A stretch of 64,000 bases of DNA, from assembly GCA_051294375.1 (NCBI GenBank), contig CM119270.1:4472152-4536151 (forward strand). Direction: 5' to 3'. Below the pieces are notes generated by a model. That model saw only the letters and a program-made list of their open reading frames with translations, ran no database searches and had not been told where the DNA came from. Within the stretch, counting starts at the first letter, position 1. Each line of letters starts with the position of its first letter. Positions 20,797-33,290 of the stretch are shown piece after piece. The position numbers were made by a program, and so were the translations under genes. This DNA comes from Paraspadella gotoi (taxonomy: Eukaryota > Chaetognatha).

Positions 20797-21056
20797 ATCT
20801 CGGAAATAAGGGCCAAGGTTATTAATGAACGTCCTATTTGGGAAATATTTTTTCTTTCTCTCTCTTTCTCTTTCGGCTATCCTTTTTCTTTCTCTCTCTC
20901 GATTTTTCTTTTGGATCTTCTCTTTCTCTCTCTCACTCTCTCTCACATCGTTCTCTCTCTCCTCTCGTCTCAATCGCTCTTCTACTACCTCTCTCTCTCT
21001 TCTCTCTGCTCTTCTGCTTTCTCTCATTAAAACAAGGTATAATTATGTAATATAGG

Positions 21057-21660
21057 GTGATTATTATATATATATATATATGTCTATACATTGGTTTTCG
21101 CTTGATTTCGCCTGGAGATTGTTTTATTTCGCTTTTCCCTTTGTTTTTCTTTTCCTTTTTTCATGGAGTCCCTGCTTTTGTTTCTTTCTCCTTTCCCTTG
21201 TTCTACCTTTCTCTTCTCTGCCCCTCAAACTCTCTTTTATTTCCTTCGATTTACTCCTTTCCCTACTTTTCCTCCCAATGTTTTTCAATTTCCCTACTTA
21301 TTTATCCTATTTTCTTTAATTTTTTTCTTTCTTTTCTCTATTTCATCCAATTCGCTTCGGTTTTCTTTTCCTTTCCTTTCTTCCTCTTTTTTCCTTTTTT
21401 CCCTCTACTTTTCTATTAATTTCTGTAATCGAGCTGCTTTCTTTTCCTTTCTTTCCCTCCCTTTTTTTTTTTTCTTCCTCTACTTACCTATTTGACTTTC
21501 TGTAATCGACTGCTTTTCATTATTCCTTTCTTCCACCGCTCTCGTAACTTCGTAACATAGAGTTTCCTAGGATAGAGAGCTTACCCTCTATTCCACCTGC
21601 CAGAACCTTTCTCTTTCTTCCGGTCTCTCTTCCCCATCTCAAACGCCTCACTCCCTCCTC
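21057..21660 (+). repeat. Pyrimidine-rich repeated block, copy 1
   Basis: A T/C-rich segment containing CATGGAGTCCCTGCTTTTG and ending in CTGCCAGAACCTTTCTC...GCCTCACTCCCTCC. It recurs inverted at 22,157-22,690 and direct at about 24,700-25,270. Open frames (Phe/Leu/Ser-rich) are composition artefacts and differ between copies. Confidence 0.75.
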
Positions 21661-21699
21661 CCTCCTCCATGCCACAACCACTACACCAACAACAACAAC

Positions 21700-22028
21700 A
21701 ACAATAACAAAAACAACAACATGAGAGCTACAAAAAAGTTTTCATCTTTTTTTTTCTTTCTCGAAATTCAATTCGCCAATAATTAAAATTATCGGGTTTC
21801 GGAAAATCGACTTATTTTCGGTCTACACGACGGAGACGATGACGACGACGACGGCGATGACGACGACGATGACAGCGACGACGACGTCAGCGGCGATGTC
21901 CACGACTAAGACAGAGACGCTGACGACGACGAAGACAGAGACGATGACGATGACGACGACGACTACGACGACGGCGAATTACGTGGAGATACGAAAGAGA
22001 GTGAAGATCCCTTGTGGAATATCGCACA

Positions 22029-22062
<34 letters not shown>

Positions 22063-22146
22063 TTCTGTCTGTCCGTCTGTCGATAAACATCACGTTAAAT
22101 GAAGTTTAGGCAGACAGACTGGACCGCTTCGCTCTCCAATCGCGCG
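21700..22146 (+). repeat. Block with (GAC)n and (CTGT)n arrays, inverted copy at 30,108-30,595
   Basis: Includes ATTAAAATTATCGGGTTTCGG, a GACGAC array (about 21,838-21,975), CTTGTGGAATATCGCACA, a (CTGT)n run of about eight units (about 22,030-22,080), and CGTTAAATGAAGTTTAGGCAG. The same order reads on the minus strand of 30,108-30,595. Confidence 0.8.
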
Positions 22147-22156
22147 NNNNNNNNNN
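22147..22156. other. Assembly gap (10 N)
   Basis: Ten N bases at the junction between oppositely oriented duplicate blocks. Confidence 0.99.
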
Positions 22157-23405
22157 GGAGGAGGCGTTGAGATGGGGAAGAGAAGAACCGGAAGAGAGAA
22201 AGGTTCTGGCGGGAGGGTAAGCCTCTATCCAGGAAACAGTACGAAGTTACAGAGGGGAAGAAAGGAAATGAAAGCAGTCGATTACAGAAAGTAAATAGTA
22301 AGTAGAGGAAGAAAGAAAAAAAAAGAGGAGGAAGAAAGGAAAAGAAAGCAGTCGATTACAGAAATTAAATAGAAAGTAGAGGAAAAAGGAAAAGAAAAGA
22401 AGAGAAGGAAAGGAAAAGAAAACCGAAGGAAATTGGAGGAAAGAAAAGAAGAAAAATTAAAGAAAAGAGGATAAAAAGAGGAAATAAAACAGGGAGGAAA
22501 GTAGGGAAAGGAGAAATGCGAAGGAAAAAAAGAAGTAATAGAGGGGGAGAAGAGAAAGGGAAAAAGGGAAAGAAAGAAAACAAAAGCAGGGACTCCATGA
22601 AAAAAGGAAAAGAAAACAAAGGGAAAAGGAAATAAAACAATAGCGAAATCAAAGGAAAATAATGTATACATGAGGAAATACATGGTATAGCATATAGTAT
22701 ATATATAATACGTACATTATACATATATACGCTTGTTTCTAAGAGAGAAGAGAGATGAGAGTAGGTCGGTAGAGAGAGGAGAGAGAGAGAGGAAGACTGA
22801 GCAGAAGACGAGAGAGCAGAAGCAGATGAGAGAGAGAGAGAGAGAGTCGAGAGAGGAGAAGACAAGTAGGAAGAGAAGATAGATAAAACGACGAAAGAGA
22901 CAATAGAAAGAGATAGGAGGAGCGAAATGTACAAAGAAAGTATTGAATCCAAAATGCAGGGACGTCCATAATAACCTTGGCATCCTGTATTGTGCCCGCG
23001 AGATGGCAAAAGAATCATTTATTAAGTCTCGTGTTAGCCCTTTATTTTTTCCTTTTGGTGGAGTGGTTTAGGGTTGTCTGTGTTGATAAAGCTCGATGTA
23101 GGAGTGTGAGACCATCTATTTCTGCGCTGCTTCGTGGCTTCGGCCTAATTTTCGGTCGTGTTCGCGCTCGTGATACCATACTCCGATCTCTCCTCCTCTC
23201 TCTATCTCTGTCTCTGGTCGACGTTCTGGCTTCTCGTCTTCCTTCGGGGTCTCTCTCTCTCTCTCTCCTCTCTGCTTCTCTCGTTGTCTCCTCTCATCTC
23301 TCTCTCTTTCTCTCTCTTTCTCGTCTCGTGGCCCCGCTCTCCTTCTCTCCTCTCTCGTCTCTCTCCGCTCTCGTTCGCTTTCCGATTTTTCCTGACCCTC
23401 AATGC

Positions 23406-23827
23406 GCTCCAATGAAAGGTATAAGATGCGCAAGGAAAGTTGATCTCCTCGTGTCGACCCTTGAACACACGCAGCGCACAGCTACCACAAACGACTACAC
23501 ATACGACTCACAGACACAATCCTCCTCATACAACTACTCCAACTGTTTAGGACTTTTTTCTGCTGTTTGTTTACATTGGCTTCGTGAAGGTTTAACTTTG
23601 CGGATTCAAGTTTAACATTCTGTTTTTTAAAGGTAAACAAACTTTAGTCGACAATAGTCTGCGCGTCAGTCGTAAGATGGCAGACAAAAAAAAGTTGTCG
23701 GAGAGATAATTGTGTATAGCAGTAGTCGACATTCGCTAGGACTCGATTTTCTTTCCAATTCATTCCGTTCTTCTTTCCTTTGCGGCGAAAAAGATCTGTC
23801 GCCGTCAGTCTGTCCAACCGCATGCCC
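23406..23827 (+). repeat. Three-copy repeated block (also at 29,440-29,684 and, inverted, about 30,840-31,310)
   Basis: Shared ordered blocks are CTCCAATGAAAGGT, AAGTTGATCTCCT, CGACCCTTGA, a CA-rich stretch, CTCCAACTGTTT, TTTACATTG, and ACAATAGT(C/T)GCG. No coding potential is conserved among the copies. Confidence 0.7.
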
Positions 23828-23852
23828 NNNNNNNNNNNNNNNNNNNNNNNNN
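23828..23852. other. Assembly gap (25 N)
   Basis: Twenty-five N bases near the centre of the 22-25 kb palindrome. Confidence 0.99.
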
Positions 23853-23960
23853 AAAAAATATCCCAAATCAGACGTCATTAATAACCTTGGCCCTTATTTC
23901 CCCGAATGAAAAAAGTCATTATTAATCTTGTTCCCTTTTTTCCTTTTTTTCTGTCCTTGA

Positions 23961-23985
23961 NNNNNNNNNNNNNNNNNNNNNNNNN
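23961..23985. other. Assembly gap (25 N)
   Basis: Twenty-five N bases exactly at the inner edge of the right palindrome arm. Confidence 0.99.
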
Positions 23986-25499
23986 CGCATTGAGGGTCAG
24001 GAAAAATCGGAAAGCGAACGAGAGCGGAGAGAGACGAGAGAGGAGAGAAGGAGAGCGGGGCCACGAGACGAGAAAGAGAGAGAAAGAGAGAGAGATGAGA
24101 GGAGACAACGAGAGAAGCAGAGAGGAGAGAGAGAGAGAGAGACCCCGAAGGAAGACGAGAAGCCAGAACGTCGACCAGAGACAGAGATAGAGAGAGGAGG
24201 AGAGATCGGAGTATGGTATCACGAGCGCGAACACGACCGAAAATTAGGCCGAAGCCACGAAGCAGCGCAGAAATAGATGGTCTCACACTCCTACATCGAG
24301 CTTTATCAACACAGACAACCCTAAACCACTCCACCAAAAGGAAAAAATAAAGGGCTAACACGAGACTTAATAAATGATTCTTTTGCCATCTCGCGGGCAC
24401 AATACAGGATGCCAAGGTTATTATGGACGTCCCTGCATTTTGGATTCAATACTTTCTTTGTACATTTCGCTCCTCCTATCTCTTTCTATTGTCTCTTTCG
24501 TCGTTTTATCTATCTTCTCTTCCTACTTGTCTTCTCCTCTCTCGACTCTCTCTCTCTCTCTCTCATCTGCTTCTGCTCTCTCGTCTTCTGCTCAGTCTTC
24601 CTCTCTCTCTCTCCTCTCTCTACCGACCTACTCTCATCTCTCTTCTCTCTTAGAAACAAGCGTATATATGTATAATGTACGTATTATATATATACTATAT
24701 GCTATACCATGTATTTCCTCTTGATTTGCTATTGTTTATATTTTCCTTTTCCTTTCTTCTTTCCTTTCTTCAGGCAGTCGCCTGGAGCTTTTGTTTTCCC
24801 TTCTTTCCGCTTTTCCCCTTTCTCTTCTCCCCTCTATTACTGCTTTCTTCCTTCGAATCTTCTCCTTTTCCCACGTTTCCTCCCTGTTTTGTTCCTCTTT
24901 CTATCCTCTTTTCTTTAATTCTTTCTTCTTTCTTTCCTCACAGATTTCCCTTCGGTTTTCGTTTTCCTCTTCTCCTCTCTTCTTTTCCTTTTCCTCTAAG
25001 CTTTACTATTTACAATTTCCTGTAATCGAAGCCTGCTTTTCTTTTCCTTTCTTCTCTCCTCTTCTTTTTTCTTTCCTTCCCTACCTCTTACTATTTGACT
25101 TTCTGTATCGACTGGTTTCAATCTTCCTTCTATCTCCCCTTGCTAATTCGTACTGTTTCCTGGCGATCTAGTGGCTACCCTCCTCGCCAGCAACCTTTTC
25201 TTGTCCGATTCTTCCATTCACCCAGTGATAACAAGCGGCTCTCCCCTTCCCTCTCCCTCCCGCGTCCTCTTACTTATGTCTCGTTCTCACGTAGCGCTTA
25301 TGTTCGATATTAATCTAATAACGATCCGGTAGACTTCTTGTATCTAGGTTATCGACCTAGCTTTTTTTATATTAAATAACGAGTACACGTTCGCGGTTTA
25401 ACGACCGGTCGGACTCGAAACGGCATAAATATTTATTCCCGACGCGAACCCGCTACGTAGAGATCATGTGTGAGAAGGATCGACGAGAGGACGGCGCGA

Positions 25500-28400
25500 A
25501 GAAGTAGATAGGTGAGCCCGGGAGACGAGTACGCGAGAGACGCGGAGAGAGATCGATACTGAGACGATGAGATCGAGCAGGAGAGAGAGACAGGAGGCAG
25601 AGAGAGATGACTCAGAGAGAGACGGAGAATGACCCGAACGCTACGACGCAGAGATCGGAGAGAGGTTCCAATCTTAGAGATCCCCTTTATGTCTCCTTTT
25701 TACGCCGTCAAAGGCCTTCGCTCACGTTCTGTCAGTACTGAATGATGATGGTGTGTCGTGATAATCGAATGATATCGGAGTGACGAAATCGATGATTGTA
25801 TGAGGGCGATGACTTCCGCATCGTAATCTTCATGCATTAAGCATCTCTGATGATGATAACTCATGCATGATAATGAAGATGATCACATGAATCATGTATA
25901 ATCGCATGCTATGATCCGTTATCCTCGAGTTAAGGAGGCAACACTTATAATTCTTCGAAGTTAAAAAAGCACTTAATAACGAAAAATGTCTTAACCACAG
26001 AGTCACCTCAGCCTCTTATCCGCATAAGGAGTTTGGCGCGACTTGACGCGACGTTTTTTCACGCATTGTAATTTAGTTATGGCCGCACTCTGCGACAACC
26101 CAATGAAACGGTCTCGCGTGCACGCACCTCGATGTCAAGACGAAGAGTTTCGAAAATCTCAGTCTGTCGCGTTAAACCGACACATCAAAAAGCCGATGGG
26201 AGAAATGAGGATAATGCGCCATTTCCGTTTCGTATGTCGTGTGTCGTTTGTGTCAGCCATTCCCAGACCTATCTACGCATTCAAAATTCTATGAATCGTC
26301 GTCCGTGATAAGTTGATATACGATTCCTAAGATTAGGATTAATCTAGACTCCTCACGCTCGCCGTTGATCCATTGTGAGATGTCTAGATCTTAGTATCTA
26401 AGATCTTCTAGAAGTCGCTCGTCGTCGCTGAGTCTTCTGTCGTACGATTTCTAGAATTTAGATTGAATTTTAGAATCGTCGTCCGGTTGCTCGTTGTGTC
26501 ACGATTCTAGATTCTAGATCTCAAATCTGAGTACATCGATCGGGACAACCACCAAACATACGCTTAACGAGAAATCTGGCTTATCTCAAGTTTTCTTCAA
26601 TATAAATATATAACTATTGGGCAGCGAAGAATTATCATCAACATGAAAACAAATTCGAAATTAGTGATTATACTTAACATTATTGTTGTTTGCTCATACT
26701 TATTTCGTAATAGCTATGAACGACGCTTACTTTCTGGTTTTAAGCTTCGCGGTGCGCTTGACTAGACTGACAAACGAATATTTTTGAATTATCTAGGGAG
26801 GAGCGCACGTGGCGAGTATGTTCCGATCAGCAGACAGCGAGACGACGCTGTCCCGACGCAGCAGACGTACGGAAAAATATAGCGCACTTCGAATGGCAGG
26901 AGATGCGGAGGGGCAAGCTGGAACTTATACTGGGGTTCGGGGGCGCCAACGCCGAAATTGGGGGCCTCAGTGGGCCGACGGAATTCGTCCACTCGTCGTC
27001 CACTGATCGGACACACGACCGGCCACTACCACTTGTCATTTTGTCCTACGAATTCCTATACTTAGCGTTAGAGAATCTTCCATTAACGCTATATATTTTG
27101 CAGTGGAGGCCGGAGTGCGGCCGGGTTGACAATATTATTGAAAGACAACTCGCGAAGTACGAGTTTCGTTAAGATTGGGTGTCCAACTGCTCACTTTGCT
27201 TCCTGGCGGCACTTAAAGTGGTTAGTAATTAATTGAGTATTTAATGAGATCACACCTGTGACATATACGATCTGATAATATTCATGTCAATGACCTCCTG
27301 CTTAACGTTCTTTGAACTGTCAGCCTCACAATGCAATACAATTACCTTCGTACGTTTAACATCTGGCAATTGTGACTCTTTGATAGACAGCTATTAAAAA
27401 CTTAGGTTTTCGAAAAATAGCCCTATTCTTACTTATACTCCCTTCGCGCTCTCCGCTGCCCAATGCTGGACTCTCTCCTTCTCTTCTCTCTCCTCTCCTC
27501 TTTCTGCCCTCTCTCCTCTCTTCCTCCTCTCTCGTCCTCTCCTGCCCCACAACCGCCGAAAGATTAATCGTCGAATTCTTTCGTCCACAACACCGCCGCG
27601 TTCGCCAATCGCGACAGCGGTACTCAAATCCACGCATGCCTCCGCTTTTCTTACCACTACAACTCCTTTCTCTCTACTCCTGCTTCTCTCTCTCTCTCTC
27701 TTGCTCTCTCTCTCATCTTCTCTCTTCTCTCTTTCTCTCACTCCCTGCTCTCTCCTCCTCTCTCTCCTACTCTCCTCCTACGCACTTTTGGACCGGCGCT
27801 CGGCCAGCTGTTCTACTCGACTCCTTGTAGACCCCGGATGTCCGAAGGGCATCGCCTGAGGTAGACTTGGCCTTAAGTTTGGTCCGGGCTTAAACCAAGG
27901 ATTGGGCTTCCGGTCGTTGTCGGTCACGGGAAACTCGATGCGCCATCGCCACTTACAACCCCCAGCGTGGCCGTGCGATCCCAAAAGAAGAATACTTTTT
28001 TTTTCTACGCTTTCTCATCAAAAGTCGCTTGTACGTACAAGTAAAAGGCAGCGACGCGTCCGTCCGTCAGCAATCGTGCGCCATTAAATGGATTGATCTG
28101 CCCGCAACGTGTCCATATCCGCAGCGGCGTGTGACGACTTTGTTCCACCCTTACTGCACGATTAACTGTCGGATTTCCGATCGTCTGGTCGTCAGTCGTT
28201 TCAGTCGTCCGTCGTCGTACGTCATCGTCGTCCCAGTCGTCGGTCGTTCGATCTTTCGTCACAGCGCTTCGGACATTCGGATTCGTGCCGTCTGCTCGGG
28301 CCTTCCTCCTATTAGTTCGCGATTGACCGCTCAGTTCTCTCCTCAATTAATTCCCGTCTATTCCCAATCGTGGGCGTAGTTCGATCTATACCCTCTCTTA

Positions 28401-29437
28401 CTCATAAATTACCAGCAATCGCAATCGTCTTACCAAACCATGTTATAAATTCTTTTTAATGTACTGACGCCGTAACTTCTTAATTTACTTTACTCTTTGC
28501 GCCGATATCTATTATTCGACCTCTTACCGTCTCATCGGATCGGTTGGTTCCTTCGAACCCATCATCCCCTCTAATCGTCGGTTCGTCCAGTCGTGCTCAC
28601 ATCCACTCTTTCGATCGTCCCGCCTCCCGTCAGCGTTGCGCTGTCGTCGGGTCGTTCACCTGTCGCTCCCATACCCTCTAGGGCTGGGCTCCATTTCGCG
28701 CCCGCTGTGCACCCTTATACCTAGCCAGTTCACGGAAGAACCCCATCGCCCTCGATTTCCCCCGATGTTTATGCTGTGCGGAGCAGACGTGCCTTGTTGT
28801 TTTCGCTTGAAGTTTGTTGTCTGCTAAGGTGTTTGTGGTTGCGCTGGTTGTTTTGTTTGTCTCGTGGTTGTTGGTCTTCTGGAACCTTAAACAAAACAAT
28901 TGTTAATCTTGTGTGTGTTTATCACTCGGTACTAGGCGAAATATCGAAAGAAATTTACCTATGGTTGATTCATTTGACCTATTTCCCTGGACATGATTAA
29001 TCACCATGTCGAAACTCTAACATACTTATTTAATATTAAACCACAATGCCGATCGATCACATTTCATAAACGCTATACGACCTATCGTCATTCAGTATTT
29101 CGAATAAACTATTTCTAAAATTATATGTGTTTGACGTCAGATTAAACTCTGCTCTGTTTTATTATGCGAATTATATGAGAATGACCTGCCGTTCCTAGCG
29201 ACTTCGAAACCGGAAGTAGAGAGATGAGAGGACGACGATGAAGCCAGGAGAAGCGAGAGAGAAGAGAGAGAAGAGAGAGAGAGAGAGTGACAGAGGAGCG
29301 GAGAGAGAGAGAGCGCAGAGAGCGAGCGCCATCACGGGCGCGTCTGCAGTCCGTGGACACGTGTTAGACACTCCGCGCTCGCCGCTCCTTCGGTGCCATT
29401 GCCTTTCTTTTCGCATAAAAAGCGCGCAGGCCGCACT
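25500..29437 (-). repeat. Large duplicated unit, copy C (inverted)
   Basis: Reverse-complement copy of units A and B, running from the (GA)n and ATGATGATAA region near 25,500-25,900 to GGCCCCAGTGCGGCC-like sequence at 29,437. The stretch 28,350-28,760 is very close to copy B (16,870-17,260), whereas 25,700-27,900 is more diverged. Copy B's GACGATGACG array reads here as CATCGTCGTC at about 28,220-28,235. No intact gene. Confidence 0.8.
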
Positions 29438-29684
29438 GGGGCCGCTCCAATGAAAGGTTAAGATGCGTCAAGGAAGTTGATCTCCTTCGTTCGACCCTTG
29501 ACACACACGCGCGCACACACACACAAACACACACATACACTCAAACAGACACATCCCCCCTCAAACTGACTCCAACTGTTTTAGACTTTTCTGTTTTTTT
29601 ACATTGCTTCGGGTTGTTTAACTTTGTTCAAAGTTAACATCTTGTTTTAAAGGTTAAAACAACTAGTCGGACAATAGTTGCGCT

Positions 29685-29709
29685 NNNNNNNNNNNNNNNN
29701 NNNNNNNNN
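29685..29709. other. Assembly gap (25 N)
   Basis: Twenty-five N bases at the right end of one copy of the three-copy repeated block. Confidence 0.99.
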
Positions 29710-29756
29710 GCGTATTTTAGTGCATCAATCTCTTTCTCTCTTTTTTGTCTTTCTCT

Positions 29757-29760
29757 CTCT

Positions 29761-29843
<83 letters not shown>
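29757..29843 (+). repeat. (CT)n microsatellite
   Basis: Nearly pure CT dinucleotide run with three single-base interruptions. Confidence 0.95.
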
Positions 29844-29847
<4 letters not shown>

Positions 29848-30107
29848 TTTCGTTAGGTTGTTCTTTCCGCTTCTGAGTTTCATCAAATAAAAGTTGTAGT
29901 TGGTAGTACCCAACAAGAACATCAACGACTAAGTATGCATAATTTATTATGTATGTATTGTATACTTGTTACAATGTACATAACGTACAAAACCCAAGGG
30001 AACGTTTCTCGCGAACCCGGCCACCAGGCAGTCGATACGATTTTTGCGCGGTTCAAATTAATTCTGAGGCAGAAAAGGAAGCGAAAGTCATTTCGGTTTC
30101 TTCGACG

Positions 30108-30595
30108 CGCGATTGGAGAGCGAAGCGTCCAGTCTGTCTGCCTAAACTTCATTTAACGTGATGTTTATCGACAGACGGACAGACAAAGAAGACAGACAGA
30201 CAGACAGACAGACAGACAACAATGTGCGATATTCCACAAGGGACATCACTCTCTATTCGTATCTTCCACGCTAATATCGCCGTCGTCGTAGTCGTCGTCG
30301 TCATCGTCATCGTCTCTGTCTTCCGTCGTCGTCAGCGGTCTGCTGCTCTTAGTCGTGGACATCGCCGCTGACGTCGTCGCGCTGTGTCATCGTCGTCGTC
30401 ATCGCCCGTCGTCGTCGTCATCGTCTCGTCGTGTGAGAACCGAACAATAAGTCGAATTTTCCGAAACCCGATAATTTTAATTATGGCGAATTGAATTTCC
30501 GAGAAAAAGAAAAACAAAAAAAAAAAAGATTGAAACTATTTTTGTAGCTCTCATGTGTGTTGTTTTTTGTTGATTGTTGTTGTTGTTGGTTAGCT
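30108..30595 (-). repeat. Inverted copy of the 21.7-22.1 kb block
   Basis: Reads in reverse complement the same order as 21,700-22,146: CTGCCTAAACTTCATTTAACG, a (GACA)n run, GTGCGATATTCCACAAGGG, a GTCGTC array, CCGAAACCCGATAATTTTAA, and GTAGCTCTCATG. It differs by numerous small indels. Confidence 0.8.
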
Positions 30596-31729
30596 GTCAG
30601 TGGTCGTTGTTAGTTGTTCGCCTTTGTTTGTGGTTTTCCTTTTTTTCGGGGACAAAGTAGGTTTATTTAATCCGGAGGAGTTAGAAAACGAGGGAGAGAG
30701 GGGACCGTTTGCGGGCGGCGGCTGTGGTAGGAGGCGGTGGCTGTGGTAGCAGTGGTGGCGTGGTGGCGTTGGCAGTGGCTGGGTATGAGGTGGGATGGCG
30801 GTGGCGCGGCGGGCATTGGCCGAGTGGCGGCCAGTGCGGGTTGAAAACTCTGAACGGCGGACAGATTTTTTCAGCGGAAGGGAAGTAACAGTAACGAACT
30901 GGAATTGAGAACTCGACACTCGTATCAACAGCACTAGGAATGAACTATGGTAATATCATTATCTCTCGAAAATTTTATTTTTTTTTTTGTCACATCACAA
31001 TTTAACGACTGAGCGCAAACTAGTGTCCGACTAGTACAGTTTTTCTTTAAAAAAAAGATGCTTGGTTAACTTTGGAACCAACGAAGTTGAAACAACCCGC
31101 ACGCAATGTAAAAAAAACCAGCATGACAAAGTCCCTACCAAACAGTTGCGTAAGTCAGTTTGAGTGGGGATGTGGTGCTGTATTGAGGTGTCCATGTGTT
31201 GTGTTTGTCGGTGTAGTCGGTGCGCGCGTGCCTCGCTGTCAAGGGTCTGTCGAAACGAAGGAGATCAAACTTCCTTTGAACGCCATACCTTAACCTGTCA
31301 TTGGGAGCAGTGAGGAAGGAACAGATCGGAGAAAGCGGACGAGAGAGAGAGAACGGGAGAGAGACCGAGCAGACGCGAGAGAGAGAAAGATGTACTCCAT
31401 ACCGGAGAGAAAGAGAGAGACATAGCAGAGAGACAACTGACGAGAGATGCATGAGCAAGAGAGGAAGAGAGAGACGATCGAGAACCCGACGATCGACAAG
31501 ACGAAGAGAGAGAGAGAGAGAGAGAACCACCATGGAACGAGCGAAAACGACACAGAAAAATTAGGGCGTAAGCAAAAGAAAAAATGGGTCGAGTTTCAGT
31601 CTCCTGACACTGACTTAATAAATCTAAGGAACCAGAAAAAAAAAAAAGGAAAAAAGGGAACAACTCTCTCTCTTTTAAACGCCTCGGAAAATCAGAGTGA
31701 CAATCATCTTCGAGATAGATCGTAATGTG

Positions 31730-31830
31730 CGAACTTGAGCGCGTGCGTAGGTGCGTGGTTGCGTGGGTGCGTTTATAGGTTCGTGCGTGCGTGAAAAGTC
31801 ACGTGCGTGCGTGCAATGGATGCGTGCTCG
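31730..31830 (+). repeat. GTGCGTGCG-rich tract
   Basis: Alternating purine-pyrimidine GTGCGTGC repeats, with potential to adopt Z-DNA. No gene. Confidence 0.7.
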
Positions 31831-31909
31831 CGTGGGTGAGGAAATCGTTTCCGATTGGAGGAATGATAAAAAATCATTAGAATCGCAGTCGGTGACGTCA
31901 TCGAATTTC

Positions 31910-32470
31910 GATGAGAAAGAAAAGGGAGGAAGGAAAGAAAGAAGGAATGGAAAGATGAAAGGGAGAATGGAGGAAAGGAGGAAAGGACAGAGGAAGGGAA
32001 GGAAAGGTGAAAGGGATAAAGGAGGAAGAAAAGACAGGAGAAGGATTGGAAAGGGATAAAGGAGAAAGGGAGGAAAGGAGAAGGGAAGGTGAGAGGTAGG
32101 AAAGGACAGGAGAAGGAAAAGAAAGATGAGGAAGGGAGGAAAGGAGGAAGAAAAGACAGAAGGATTGAAAAGGGATAAAGGAGGAAGGGAGGAAAGGAGA
32201 AGGGAAGGTGAGAGGTAGGAAAGGACGGGAAAAGGAAAAAAAATGTGATGAAGGAAGTAAAAAAAATGATAAGGGGAAAAGATTTTCAAAAAAGAAAGGA
32301 AGGAAGGGATTAAGTACTAGAGCAGAGGAGAGAAGGAAAATAAACAGGAAAAAAATGAAGGAAAAAGGGAGGAGGTGGAAGGAAGGAGGAGGAGGAGGGA
32401 GAGAGGAAGAAGAGGGTGGAGGAGGAGAAGGAACAGGTCGTTGATAATAGGGGGAGCGAGAACGAAAAGG
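31910..32470 (+). repeat. Polypurine tract with ~121-bp direct repeat
   Basis: About 560 bases almost entirely A and G. Within it, a phrase containing GGGATAAAGGAG, GGAGAAGGGAAGGTGAGAGG and TAGGAAAGGAC recurs at about 32,043 and 32,163. Long open frames on both strands (Lys/Glu/Arg or Phe/Ser/Pro) are composition-driven. Mirror-like purine runs could form triplex DNA. Confidence 0.8.
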
Positions 32471-32659
32471 GAGAAAGGGCGGAGGAAAACAGATTTGAAA
32501 AGATGGAGACAGAGAGGAAAAAATTGGAAGAGGAAGAAAAAGGAACATCGAAGAATTTTAATCGAAAATTCGATCGTTTTTTTTTGTTTTCCGAACGAAC
32601 GAACGAACAAACGAACAGGAAAGAAACGATTTGGATGAACACCGGAACAAAATCGACGA

Positions 32660-33290
32660 ACCGGGATGATAATTGATTAAATTTATAAACCAATTTTTAT
32701 CTGGAGAACTTGGGATAATTTCGAAAATATTAGTATAAGTATAAATATAGCTTAATACGAGTCTATATTATGGTCATATTTGTGGATAACGTTTTATAAC
32801 ATAATGATATATATATATATCGCCGATTAAATGATTTTTTATTAAGATAAATTCAAAGAGAAGAAAACTTTAAATAGGTTAGCTACGAAAGATTTTATAT
32901 TTTCAAATTGGGATGAGGCTCTGTAATTGTTATCTACTAATTACTGAGGGCCAAAGTAATTCAAAGTAATTCAATTTATCTTTCTTCGCTTATCTAATTT
33001 AATATAGTTTTGACTCATTGAAATCTAAATGAAACGTGTGCATTAAAAACGCTTATTAAATCTTTTAAAACAATATATAATTCTTTCATGTATTCTGTCA
33101 ACGTAAAATCTCGATGGTACATTTTCAAAAAGAATATTTATCATCTTTTATCATGACATTTACTCAGAATGTAACCCTCTCGACTGATTTACCGCCTTTT
33201 ATTGTTTTATTTGACATTTTTATATTACAATGATTTTTTAAAAAATTTATGTATAAACAATCAATTTTCATTTTGTTAACTGGAGTCCTT
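32660..33290. other. AT-rich DNA, no gene seen
   Basis: Stops are frequent in all frames and no exon, RNA gene or repeat family was recognised. Confidence 0.5.

Larger units (their letters stand above)
22157..25300. repeat. Imperfect palindrome, arms about 1.2 kb
   Basis: The left arm (22,157-23,405) and right arm (23,986-about 25,270) are reverse complements with small indels; the symmetry centre is near 23,696. Shared landmarks include TTATGGACGTCCCTGCATTT, GCCCGCGAGATGGCAAAAG and GGCTTCGGCCTAATTTTCGG. The inner 23,406-23,985 spacer has two 25-N gaps. The outer parts diverge more than the inner parts. Confidence 0.8.

Noticed and set aside
19908-21027. 300-360 codon open frames
   Set aside because: They span an 817-N gap and have no real sequence in the middle.
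22030-22080. (CTGT)n run as a regulatory or telomere-like element
   Set aside because: Simple tetranucleotide microsatellite, duplicated at 30.2 kb as part of a larger block.
21057-25171. Long Phe/Leu/Ser-rich hydrophobic frames resembling membrane proteins
   Set aside because: Composition follows pyrimidine-rich DNA; the three copies give different frames and stop positions, and no family motif is present.
26903-27172. Open frame with LILGFGG, also readable in the other two copies
   Set aside because: The three copies share the DNA but each breaks within 20-40 codons by different frameshifts; no start or domain is conserved.
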